NCBI RefSeq assembly: GCF_013284245.2
Contig: NZ_CP085876.1
Coordinates: 3,083,001 to 3,147,000 of the forward strand
Reading direction: 5' to 3'
Length of the DNA stretch: 64,000 bases
Origin: Brevibacillus sp. DP1.3A
Lineage (GTDB): Bacteria; Bacillota; Bacilli; Brevibacillales; Brevibacillaceae
The position numbers and the translations under genes are program-made. Shown in pieces: positions 42,462-52,100 of this stretch. The notes below the pieces were generated by a model. That model saw nothing but the letters and a program-made list of their open reading frames with translations, was not told the origin of the DNA and did not search any database. Within the stretch, counting starts at the first letter, position 1. Each line of letters starts with the position of its first letter.

Positions 42462-45400
42462 TTGACAACGATAACTGCACAAAACATCTTGCTGGCCAGT
42501 GGGCAGTTTGATCGCGAAAAAGACTATTGGATGGAGAACCTCTCTCGAGAATTTCATTCACTTGACCTTCCAACAGACTCTCGGGCCTCGTTTCAGCGTC
42601 AGTCTGAGCTTCGTAAGCTGACCATCGTGTTTCCGGACGAACTGAGCAAGGCGCTGATTCATTTGAGCAATGGCTCGGATCAACGTTTGTTCATGGCTTT
42701 GCTGAGTGGATTTGGCATCTTGTTGTCCAAATACACGGGACATCAGGACATATGCGTTGGAACGGCTATCTTTCGTCAAACTGAGCCGGGTGAGTTTTTG
42801 AACAAGTTACTGCCCTTGCGTCATCAGGTACTCCCGGAATGGAGCATCAAGGAGCTGCTGCAAGAAATTCGGCAGACCTTAAAGGCCGCTGTGGAACATC
42901 AGAACTACCCAATCTTGCGGTTGATCGAGGAACTGCAGGTACCGCAGCAGGGGAACAGCACACCGTTTTTCGAGGCGACTTGCTTATTGGACGTCCTTCA
43001 TGATCAGGACAGCCTAGAACAGGTTTCGAGCGAGTTGCAGCTCCTCTTTTCTAAAAAGGAAAACTCGCTCGAATTACTCGTGCGTTACGTGGGGCAAAGA
43101 TACCAGCGCCCCATGATGGAACGGATGATGGAGCATTTGGTCCGTATCTATCAGGTTATCGTAACGCAACCTGATCAGAAGATCGCGGAGATAGCGTTCT
43201 TATCTGAGGAAGAGGTTCGGGAGCTAGTTCTTTCATTCAACGACAACCGGATTGATTTTCCGCGCGATCAGAGCTTTGATCGCCTCTTTGAGGAGCAGGT
43301 AAAAAAGACTCCTCATCGCAAAGCAGTGACAGACGGAAAAACAACCTTAACCTATCAGGAATTAAACGAGCGATCCAATCGACTCGCGCGCCATTTTATC
43401 CAGCAAGGATTACGACCTGGCACAAAAATCGGTATTTATATGAAGCGTAACGTGGATACGCTTGTTGCGATTCTTGCAGTGTTCAAGGCGGGGGGAGCCT
43501 ACGTACCGATTGATCCAGACTATCCGCAGCATCGGATTTTGTACATCGTGCAGAAGAGCGAGATTGCAGGGCTAATAACTCAGCCTGACTTGCTAGATGG
43601 ATTGGAGTCGATTCAAGTATCCTCACCTGAGCTGAAGTATCTCTATGTCTTTGGTCAATCCGATCAATCCGATCAATCCGTAGAGTCACTATCGGGAGAG
43701 GACATCGATCGGGAGAGTGCGGGAACAGACTTGGCTTACATCATTTTCACATCGGGCACGACAGGACAACCAAAAGGCGTAATGGTGCACCATCGTGGAA
43801 TGATTAACCACATTTTCGCTAAAATCAACGACCTATCCCTCTGCGAGGATGATCTTGTCGCACAAACGGCTTCTCTTTGCTTTGATATTTCTGTTTGGCA
43901 ATATCTGGCTGTTTTGCTGGTGGGTGGCTCTGTGCAAGTGGTCGATACAGAGACCGTAATGGATACGCAGGCCCTTCATAACGTGCTGCGTTCCAACCGC
44001 GTCACCGTAGCGGAAGTGGTGCCATCTCTGCTCTCCGTGCTGCTTGATCTCGTTCAAGAATGGCCCGACTCCGAACGCAGCTTTCCTGATCTGCGGTGGA
44101 TGGCAGTGACAGGAGAGGAGTTGCCTGCCCCTCTGGTACGACGCTGGTTTGCCTGCTATTCGGAAATTCCATTGGTGAATATGTACGGGCCAACGGAAGC
44201 ATCCGATGATATTACCCACCACATTATTCGGGAAATGCCTAGCGATCAGCAGATTGTGGTTCCCATCGGCATACCGATCCAGAACACTCATATTTACATA
44301 CTCGATCAAAATCAGTGTATCTGCCCACGAGGCGTAAAAGGAGAAGTAGGTGTGGCTGGTCCGGGGGTTGGATACGGCTACTACAAAGATGAGGACCGGA
44401 CGCAAAAAGTTTTTGTAGCAAATCCGTATGCCAGCTGGGTAGAAGACCCTGACTACCAAGTCCTTTACCGAACGGGTGATGTAGGCCGGATCACGGAGGA
44501 CGGATATATTGAGTACTTCGGGAGAATGGACAATCAAGTCAAGATTCGGGGTTACCGAATCGAATTGAGTGAGATTGAACAGGTTATGCGCAGACATCCT
44601 GCGGTCAAGGATGCAGTGGTCTTGGCGCTTTCAGAGGAAACCGGTGCAAAGTACTTATGTGCCTATGTCGTTCCCTTGGAGGAGTTTTCCGCCCGAGATG
44701 TGCTTGATTATCTGTTTACTGTGCTTCCGGAATACATGGTGCCGATGCACTATGTAAAACAAAACGTATTGCCACTTACCCCTAACGGAAAAGTGGACAG
44801 AGGGGCTTTACCGAAGCCTGGCATACAGGATCGGGTAGACACATCGATTTTTGTGTCAGCGACAACCGAGACGGAAAAAGCTCTCACCCACATCTGGGCG
44901 CATGTGTTGCAGCTCGATCCAAACACAATCAGCGCTCTGGACAATTTCTTCGCTCTAGGGGGACACTCGTTAAAAATCAACGCGGTAGCTACTCAGGTTG
45001 CACAGCAGTTTGGCGTACAGCTTCCACTGCGAACCATGTTTAATCACCCAACTATTCATGAGCTTGGCAAGGTGATTGATGGAGCAGACAAGACGATTAT
45101 GAAAAGACGTTTCCCAGTCGAAGCCAGATCGTACTATCCTGTTACGCCAGCCCAGCGCAAGTTCTTTATTCTTCAACAGTTGAATCCGGTTGACACAAGT
45201 CTTCATATTACGGCTGCCCGTTTCATCGAGGGTGATTTGAGCCGTGAGAAGGTAGAACTTGCTTTTCAGGCATTGATTGACCGCCATGAATCTCTTCGTA
45301 CCTCGTTTGATTATATAGATGGGCAAGTGGTTCAAATTGTACATGATTCGCTAGTCTTCCGTTTGGAAGTGGGCGAAGCAAGTGCAGAGCAGTTGGAGTC

Positions 45401-46454
45401 CAGCTTGGCAACGTTTGTACGGCCATTCGACTTGCGTCAAGCGCCCTTGCTGCGTGCAGGGCTAATCCGGATTGAACCGGAAAAGCATCTCTTGTTGTTC
45501 GACATGCACCATATCGTTTCAGACGGTGTGTCCATGGATATTCTTGTAGAGGACTTTGTTCGTCTCTATGCAGGCGTGACACTTCCTACATTGGAAGTTC
45601 AGCAAAAAGAGTTTGCTGTATGGCAGGAATCTGCACTTGAGTCAGGGGAGCTTCAAGCTGACTATTGGGCAGACTTGTTTACCAGCCCGGCTCCACTTCT
45701 ATCGATTCCGACTGATTACGAAAGGCCAGAATCTCTTACGTTTCCTGGTGCTACGATTGAGTTCGAGATATCGACAGAGGAGAGGCAGCGGTTACAGGAG
45801 CTGGCAGCGCAGGAACATGCGACACTTTACATGGTGCTGTTGTCGGTATACAACATCTTGCTTGCAAAATACAGCGGTCAAGAGGATGTTGTTGTCGGAA
45901 CTCCAGTAGCTGGGCGTAAATTTGCAGAGTTTGATGAAGTAATTGGGATGTTTATCAACACCATTCCCCTACGCAATTATCCAAAAGGCGAGAAAGCCTA
46001 TAGGGAGTTTCTTGCGGAGGTCCGCGAGCATACGCTAGCTTCTTTTGAACAAGCGGATTACCCAATTGATCTGTTTGTCCAGACTCTTGGTCTTGAGCCA
46101 AATACAGGTCGTCAGCCCCTTTTTGATACGATCTTCGTCCTGCAAAACATGGACAATCCGGAAGGGGAACTGGAGCTTGAAGACATGATCGTCAAAAACT
46201 ATCCACTGCAAAACAACACGGCTAAACTTGACCTTCATCTGTCGGCTTATCCTGTTTTTGACAGACTTACATGTAAGCTGGATTACCGTAGTGACCTGTT
46301 CCGAAGAGAAACGATGGAGCAGTTTGTGAGTGACTTCAAAAGCTTGTTGCAGCAGGTGATGGAAGATCCCCAGCGCCTCCTGCAGGACTTTGAATTGACC
46401 CGTGAGGTAGCCCTTATTCAAGCACAGGGTGTCGATTGGGATTTTGAATTTTAG
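42462..46454 (+). CDS. NRPS half-C-A-T-C
   Basis: 1330 aa, TTG 42462 after AGAGGGA. The first about 250 residues match only the second half (acceptor lobe) of a condensation domain: it starts at QNILLASGQFDREKDYW and has no HHxxxDG. Then A (about 265-780; TSGTTGQPKG), T (GGHSLKI, about 810-880) and a complete C (about 890-1310, HHIVSDG). The pocket D-I-W-E-A-T-M-D-D-K has three acidic residues (278, 330, 331) and points to a basic side chain, such as diaminopropionate or diaminobutyrate. The tail GVDWDFEF matches the tail of the preceding subunit. An in-frame 9-bp repeat lies between core motifs A2 and A3. Confidence 0.9.
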   Translation: MTTITAQNILLASGQFDREKDYWMENLSREFHSLDLPTDSRASFQRQSELRKLTIVFPDELSKALIHLSNGSDQRLFMALLSGFGILLSKYTGHQDICVGTAIFRQTEPGEFLNKLLPLRHQVLPEWSIKELLQEIRQTLKAAVEHQNYPILRLIEELQVPQQGNSTPFFEATCLLDVLHDQDSLEQVSSELQLLFSKKENSLELLVRYVGQRYQRPMMERMMEHLVRIYQVIVTQPDQKIAEIAFLSEEEVRELVLSFNDNRIDFPRDQSFDRLFEEQVKKTPHRKAVTDGKTTLTYQELNERSNRLARHFIQQGLRPGTKIGIYMKRNVDTLVAILAVFKAGGAYVPIDPDYPQHRILYIVQKSEIAGLITQPDLLDGLESIQVSSPELKYLYVFGQSDQSDQSVESLSGEDIDRESAGTDLAYIIFTSGTTGQPKGVMVHHRGMINHIFAKINDLSLCEDDLVAQTASLCFDISVWQYLAVLLVGGSVQVVDTETVMDTQALHNVLRSNRVTVAEVVPSLLSVLLDLVQEWPDSERSFPDLRWMAVTGEELPAPLVRRWFACYSEIPLVNMYGPTEASDDITHHIIREMPSDQQIVVPIGIPIQNTHIYILDQNQCICPRGVKGEVGVAGPGVGYGYYKDEDRTQKVFVANPYASWVEDPDYQVLYRTGDVGRITEDGYIEYFGRMDNQVKIRGYRIELSEIEQVMRRHPAVKDAVVLALSEETGAKYLCAYVVPLEEFSARDVLDYLFTVLPEYMVPMHYVKQNVLPLTPNGKVDRGALPKPGIQDRVDTSIFVSATTETEKALTHIWAHVLQLDPNTISALDNFFALGGHSLKINAVATQVAQQFGVQLPLRTMFNHPTIHELGKVIDGADKTIMKRRFPVEARSYYPVTPAQRKFFILQQLNPVDTSLHITAARFIEGDLSREKVELAFQALIDRHESLRTSFDYIDGQVVQIVHDSLVFRLEVGEASAEQLESSLATFVRPFDLRQAPLLRAGLIRIEPEKHLLLFDMHHIVSDGVSMDILVEDFVRLYAGVTLPTLEVQQKEFAVWQESALESGELQADYWADLFTSPAPLLSIPTDYERPESLTFPGATIEFEISTEERQRLQELAAQEHATLYMVLLSVYNILLAKYSGQEDVVVGTPVAGRKFAEFDEVIGMFINTIPLRNYPKGEKAYREFLAEVREHTLASFEQADYPIDLFVQTLGLEPNTGRQPLFDTIFVLQNMDNPEGELELEDMIVKNYPLQNNTAKLDLHLSAYPVFDRLTCKLDYRSDLFRRETMEQFVSDFKSLLQQVMEDPQRLLQDFELTREVALIQAQGVDWDFEF
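43656..43681 (+). repeat. In-frame 9-bp tandem repeat in an A domain
   Basis: About 2.8 copies of CAATCCGAT, coding for repeated Gln-Ser-Asp in the loop before the TSGTTG core. Copy number may vary between strains without breaking the frame. Confidence 0.7.
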
Positions 46455-46484
46455 AGCAAGCGGTGAGTAAGAGGGGGAGGGCAT

Positions 46485-49175
46485 ATGGAGACTACTATTT
46501 CGCAAAACATTCTGCTAACCAGTCGGAAATTTAGCCGGGAGGAGCAGTACTGGCATAAGAAGTTACAGGGGGAGTGGACGCTCTCCCTCCTTCCAACCGA
46601 AGGGACGGAGAAGGAAGTCGATGGGGTGGAGGGGACAAAAGAAATATCTTTTGTCTTTCCAGAGGATTTAAACGCTACCGTTACGGCCCATTGCGATCAT
46701 CATCCGATGAAGCTCTACCTGTTCCTTCTGTCGACGTTTCAAATCATGCTGAATCGGTATAAGCAGACAGACGACATGATCATTCTCACGCCCGTCTTTC
46801 AGAATCCGCTTCCCCCTAATGCTTGGAATCGGGTGCTGCCGCTGCGTGTACGGATGCATCAAGAAGCTACTTTTGCAGAAGTGGCGAAAGAGGGTAAGCA
46901 GCTGGTCAAAGAGGCAATGGAGCATCAGAACTATCCGTTTTCGCAAATGATGCAATGGCTTGATCTATCCGACACCGATCTGACGACACTGCTAGATACT
47001 GCCTTCGTACTAGAAAACATGCAAGATATTGCTGCTTTAGAAGGCCTGTCCCTGCAAGTGGTATTTGCATTCAAGCAAACAGAAGATGGAATTACCGGAC
47101 GCGTACGGTATGCGGGCGAGCAGTTCCAAGAGTCTGTCATCGAACGGATGATCGGCCATTATCTACAAATTCTTCGTGAAGTGGTCGTCGATCCTAAACG
47201 ATTGGTTCACACAATCGATATGTTGACAGAGGCGGAGCGGACTGATCTGTTGTATACCCGCAATCAAACGGACGTTTCTCATTCTGCTCCAAAGCCGATC
47301 CATCAACTGATCGAGGAACAGGCAGCGCGTACGCCTCATCTAACAGCGGCTGTGTTTGGCAACAAAAACCTTACCTACGCTCAACTAAATGGCAAAGCCA
47401 ATTATTTAGCGCGTATGTTGAAGGACAGCGGCATTGGAAGAGGAAGCAATGTTCCCGTCTTGATGAATCGTAGCTTGAATTTGGTCATTTCCCTGCTAGC
47501 TGTGATGAAAACAGGTGCGGCCTTTGTCCCACTAGACGTGCAAAGTCCGAACGAAAGGAAAAAGCAGCTACTGGATGAATTGGATTGTCCGGTGACGCTG
47601 ATCGGACCAGAAATACGACAGGAACCGTCATTTGTGCAATTGACACGTGCTGTAATCGTCGATGCGGATGATATCCGGGAAGAAGAGGACTTGAAAATTC
47701 AGGTAGATGTGGACGATCCGATCTATGTGATCTATACATCTGGTTCTACCGGCAAACCAAAAGGAGCAGTCGTTCCTCATATCGGTATTTTCAATCGGTT
47801 TCGCTGGATGGATGAACACTACGGTTGTACGGAACAGGATGCCATTTTCCAGACGACTCCTCATCACTATGACAGTTCGGTCTGGCAACTTTTCTGGCCG
47901 CTCCTGCATGGTGGCCGTACGGTATTGCCGATTCCTGAATTTGAGATGACGCTCGATCAAGTGTTGCACGCCATTTCAACCTATCAGATTACGATTACGG
48001 ACTTTGTGCCGTCGGTCTTCAACCTGCTGGTGGATCAAATGGAAACACGGATGGACATACAGGATTCACTTTCTTCGATTCGCCACCTGATCTTGGGAGG
48101 AGAGGAAATTACGGCTCACACCGTGCATCTGTTTCTTCAGCGGTTTCCCCACGTTCGTATCACGAATCTGTACGGCCCGACGGAGACCTCTATTGGTGTC
48201 ATCTACTTTGAGATCGACCATACCCATCAAGGACCGATACCGATCGGAAAGCCGATAGCCAATACGAAAATTTTGCTGCTGGATTCAAATCGCAAACTAG
48301 TTCCGGCTGGACAACAAGGGGAGATTTACATAACGGGATTGTGCTTGGGGCATGGTTACTTGCACGATCCTGAGAAAACAGCAGTCAGCTTTGTTGACAA
48401 CCCTTATCCGGAAATTGGTTATCAAAAGCTTTACCGGACAGGTGACCTTGGGCGTTATCTGCCGAGTGGCAATATCAAGTTCTGTGGTCGCATCGATCAT
48501 CAAGTAAAAGTACGTGGGCACCGAATTGAGCTGGGCGAGATTGATGAGGTTCTATTGTCCCACCCGCTAGTAAAAGAGTGTGCCGTGCTATTTCAAGAAG
48601 AGAAGGCTCGCTTGTGCGCTTACTACGTATCGAATGCTCAGGAATTGACTGCAAGTGACTTGCGTGGTTATCTCAGCGAACGGCTTCCCGATCACATGAT
48701 CCCTTCCTTTTTTGTCAGCATTGAAAAAATGCCTTTGACAGCAGGGGGCAAGATCAATCGTAAGCTACTGCCTGAAGTGGATGAGCAACAGGCGTCCGAT
48801 GCAGAATATGTAGCTCCACGAAACGAGAAGGAAGAACATCTGGTTACCATCTGGAAAGAAATCTTGGGGATCGAAAAAGTGGGGGTACACGACAGCTTTT
48901 TCCAGCTGGGAGGGAATTCCCTGCTGTTGCTTAAAATGCATGCGCAAATTGTAAAACAAGTGGATAGCGAGATTAGCGTCGCGCATTTGTTTTCCTACTA
49001 TACGATTGCCATGTTTGTAGATTTTCTCGAACAAAGAAAACAGGATCAGTTTGCATCTATGGAAGATCAAAGCGATGATGATGAATCCCTTCTGGAATTG
49101 CTGAGGGAGGTCAAGGAGGGAGTTCTCTCCGTAGACAAGGGTGCCGAACTGATCGACAAAAGGAAGGGGAATTAG
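46485..49175 (+). CDS. NRPS half-C-A-T
   Basis: 896 aa, ATG at 46485 after GGGGGAGGG. As in the previous gene, the N-terminus (about 1-250) is an acceptor-lobe half of a condensation domain, starting QNILLTSRKFSREEQYW. A (about 265-760; TSGSTGKPKG) has the pocket D-S-W-D-I-G-L-I-G-K, with Asp278 suggesting a polar or basic side chain; I cannot assign it. T (GGNSLLLL, about 785-850) ends the module. The last 35 residues (LLELLREVKEGVLSVDKGAELI) look like an NRPS-to-PKS docking helix, and the PKS gene starts one base after the stop. In an edeine-like product this residue would be the one extended by malonate (diaminopimelate in edeine); that is inference. Confidence 0.9.
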   Translation: METTISQNILLTSRKFSREEQYWHKKLQGEWTLSLLPTEGTEKEVDGVEGTKEISFVFPEDLNATVTAHCDHHPMKLYLFLLSTFQIMLNRYKQTDDMIILTPVFQNPLPPNAWNRVLPLRVRMHQEATFAEVAKEGKQLVKEAMEHQNYPFSQMMQWLDLSDTDLTTLLDTAFVLENMQDIAALEGLSLQVVFAFKQTEDGITGRVRYAGEQFQESVIERMIGHYLQILREVVVDPKRLVHTIDMLTEAERTDLLYTRNQTDVSHSAPKPIHQLIEEQAARTPHLTAAVFGNKNLTYAQLNGKANYLARMLKDSGIGRGSNVPVLMNRSLNLVISLLAVMKTGAAFVPLDVQSPNERKKQLLDELDCPVTLIGPEIRQEPSFVQLTRAVIVDADDIREEEDLKIQVDVDDPIYVIYTSGSTGKPKGAVVPHIGIFNRFRWMDEHYGCTEQDAIFQTTPHHYDSSVWQLFWPLLHGGRTVLPIPEFEMTLDQVLHAISTYQITITDFVPSVFNLLVDQMETRMDIQDSLSSIRHLILGGEEITAHTVHLFLQRFPHVRITNLYGPTETSIGVIYFEIDHTHQGPIPIGKPIANTKILLLDSNRKLVPAGQQGEIYITGLCLGHGYLHDPEKTAVSFVDNPYPEIGYQKLYRTGDLGRYLPSGNIKFCGRIDHQVKVRGHRIELGEIDEVLLSHPLVKECAVLFQEEKARLCAYYVSNAQELTASDLRGYLSERLPDHMIPSFFVSIEKMPLTAGGKINRKLLPEVDEQQASDAEYVAPRNEKEEHLVTIWKEILGIEKVGVHDSFFQLGGNSLLLLKMHAQIVKQVDSEISVAHLFSYYTIAMFVDFLEQRKQDQFASMEDQSDDDESLLELLREVKEGVLSVDKGAELIDKRKGN

Positions 49176-49176
49176 G

Positions 49177-52100
49177 ATGAGTTTGCTAAAAAAATACATC
49201 TTGGAGCAAGTGGCAGCTCATCGATTGCAAGAGAAGGAAGCACTTCCTTTGCTGAAGGAACTGTCCTCTGCCACCGTAAATACACGCCAAGATATCGCGA
49301 TCATCGGTATGGCTTGTCGTTTTCCCGGAGCCAACAGCCTCGAAGAATACTGGAACAATTTGCAACAGGGGCACGATTCAATCAGTGATATCCCTGCTGC
49401 AAGGCGTCCGGATGTCGAGCGGGTAGCGAGAGAATTTTTAAACGACACAGATTTTAAGTATGAGCGGATGGGGTATCTCGATCACGTAGACTTATTTGAT
49501 CATGCGTTTTTCGAGATATCACCTGCAGAGGCTCGAACCATGGATCCTTATCAGCGGATGTTTCTCGAGTTGGCATGGGAAACATTTGAACATGCCGGGT
49601 ATAGCGAGAAGATGATCAGCGGTTCTCCTACAGGTGTATTTCTGGGATATTGTGACAATGAATCACAATACCAGCGTGTGCTGAAAAACGTTGATTCGTC
49701 CTCGCTGGCTGGTAACGTTGCGGCAATTATCGCTTCGCGAATTTCCTATTTGCTGAATCTGTCAGGTCCGAGCCAACTGATTAATACATCTTGCTCTTCC
49801 TCCTTGGTCGCTCTGCACCAAGCATGTCAAGCCATTGGAAATAACGATTGTCGAATGGCTCTCGTAGGCGGAGTTAACCTTTCCCTGTTTCCAATTCAAC
49901 AAGATACTGACTTTGGCATCGTTTCTTTAGATCGCAAAACCAAAGCTTTTGATGACTTTGCTGATGGAACAGTATGGGGAGAAGGTCTTGGCGCTGTTCT
50001 TTTGAAATCCTACGATCAAGCAGTCAAGGACAACGACTATATCCATGCCGTGATCAAAAGCACAGCGGTCAATTGTGATGGCCGTTCTACCAGTATTACA
50101 GCGCCCAATGCGATTTCCCAGTCTGCTTTGTTGCGAACAACATGGGAGCGGGCGCGAATCAATCCGGAGAGCATCTCCTATATTGAGGCACATGGAACAG
50201 GGACAAGACTAGGCGACCCTGTAGAGATTGAAGGGATCATGCATGCCTTTCAGAAAGTTTCAAAACGTAAGCAATTTTGCGCAATAGGCTCGGTCAAAAG
50301 TAATATCGGGCACACGATAGCGGCATCAGGTCTGGCTGGAATCATTAAGACGGCTCTGATGATGAAGCATCGTCAGATTCCGCCGACGCTGCATGTGAAA
50401 CGGCCGAATACCTTAATTCCTTTTATCGATTCACCTGTTTATATAAATGATGTACTAAAGGCTTGGGATGTAGAGGCGGACCAACCTGTGAGGAGAGCTG
50501 GGGTAAGTGCATTCGGCTTGAGCGGGACAAACGCCCACGTCATATTGGAAGAGCCTAAGCGTGAGGCGACACCCGTTTCAGAATCTGGCGATTACCTCAT
50601 TACGTTATCTGCCAAAACAAGTGAGTCACTATGGGATTTGCTCGAGAAATACCAAGCATTTTTATCAGCGTCTTCTGAGCAATCCATTCTTGATATGTGC
50701 GCAACTGCCAATACGGGTCGCGGACACTATCGATATCGGCTTGCCTTCATTATCAACAGCAAAGAGGATTTTTTGCAGAAGATCCATCGCTTGTGCGCGG
50801 GAGAACGGATGGAGGACGGTGCTCCGCTTATTGATGGGAACCAGGTGTTCTACGGGGTATTGAATTCCCGTGGGGAAGGTTCATTGCCGATCAGCATGCA
50901 AATAGACAGCTCTAACCCAGTAGAAATGGCAAAACAGTACGTGCGAGGGGTGCCTATCAATTGGCTTGAATACTACCGTCCAGTCAAATGGAAAAAGGTA
51001 CCTTTGCCAACTTATTCCTTTGCCAAAAACCGTCACTGGGTGCAATCGGATCAACCTGCAAACGACACGGTTGCGCGGTCCGCTACTGTAGCATCTGAGG
51101 TGGCACATGAGAAGGAAACAGCTGATGTTCATAAAATTGCTTCCACCTTCTTTACTTTTGGGGAAACGTTACTGAATCAGGTGAATGTCCAAAAGCAAAC
51201 GGGCTTGGAAGAGGATGAGACTTTTTATTCCGGCTTGTCATCGCTTGAATGCTTCAATCAACTGGGCGTTTTCCATAAGCAGGTTCAAACGTATTCGTTG
51301 GAAGAATTGCGTGAAGCTGTAGGGCTTGATGAGAGAAATGAGCATCTTTTCCATCTCATGCTCGGACTCGTCGTTCAAGCGGCCCTTGTTGAACAAGTTG
51401 CAGGAACCTATCAACTTGCTGCTCAAGCAGAGGGTCTTGATGCGGAAACGTTTTATCAGGATTGTCTGGATCGCTATCCGAATGAGCGAGATACGTTCAC
51501 CCAATTAAAAGCGTGCTTTGCCCATTACTCAACTATCATGACAGGGCAGACCGTACTTGTGTCGAACGGTACCTCTGACTTTTTCAAGTCGTATGCGGAT
51601 CGGATTACTCTTGGAAACCCTTCTGGACTTATGGCAGTGGAAACAATTGCTCAATACATCCATTCGTTTGACCGTCCTGTTCGAATTCTGGAGCTCGGAG
51701 GCGGTTCAAGCAGTCTTACTCGCTTATTGCTGCCGAAGATTGAGAAACAAGATGTCACCTATCTGTTTACGGATTGTGTCCAAGGGACTCTCGATGAGGC
51801 AGAAAAAGAGTGCAAAGAAACGTACCCGTTTGTACAATTCCGCCTGTTCAACATGGAGCAGGCCCCAGCCGAGCAAGGATTCGATCTACATGCATACGAT
51901 GTGATCATTGCTAATAACGCTATACACAGGTCGAAGGATGTTCGGGCATCCTTATCGATTTTGCATCAGTTGCTTGCAGAGCAGGGCGTGCTGTTTGCGA
52001 TCGAGCTCGTGAAAAATCGTTCAACGGCAAATGTGATCGGGGGGCTTGCCGCAGACTGGTGGCAGCACGAAGACACCGATCTGCGACAGCAAGCCAGACT

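Noticed and set aside
42250..42480. A frameshift splitting one NRPS into two genes at 42428/42462
   Set aside because: The upstream gene ends in a complete C domain and a tail; the downstream gene has its own ribosome site, and the same layout recurs at 46454/46485.
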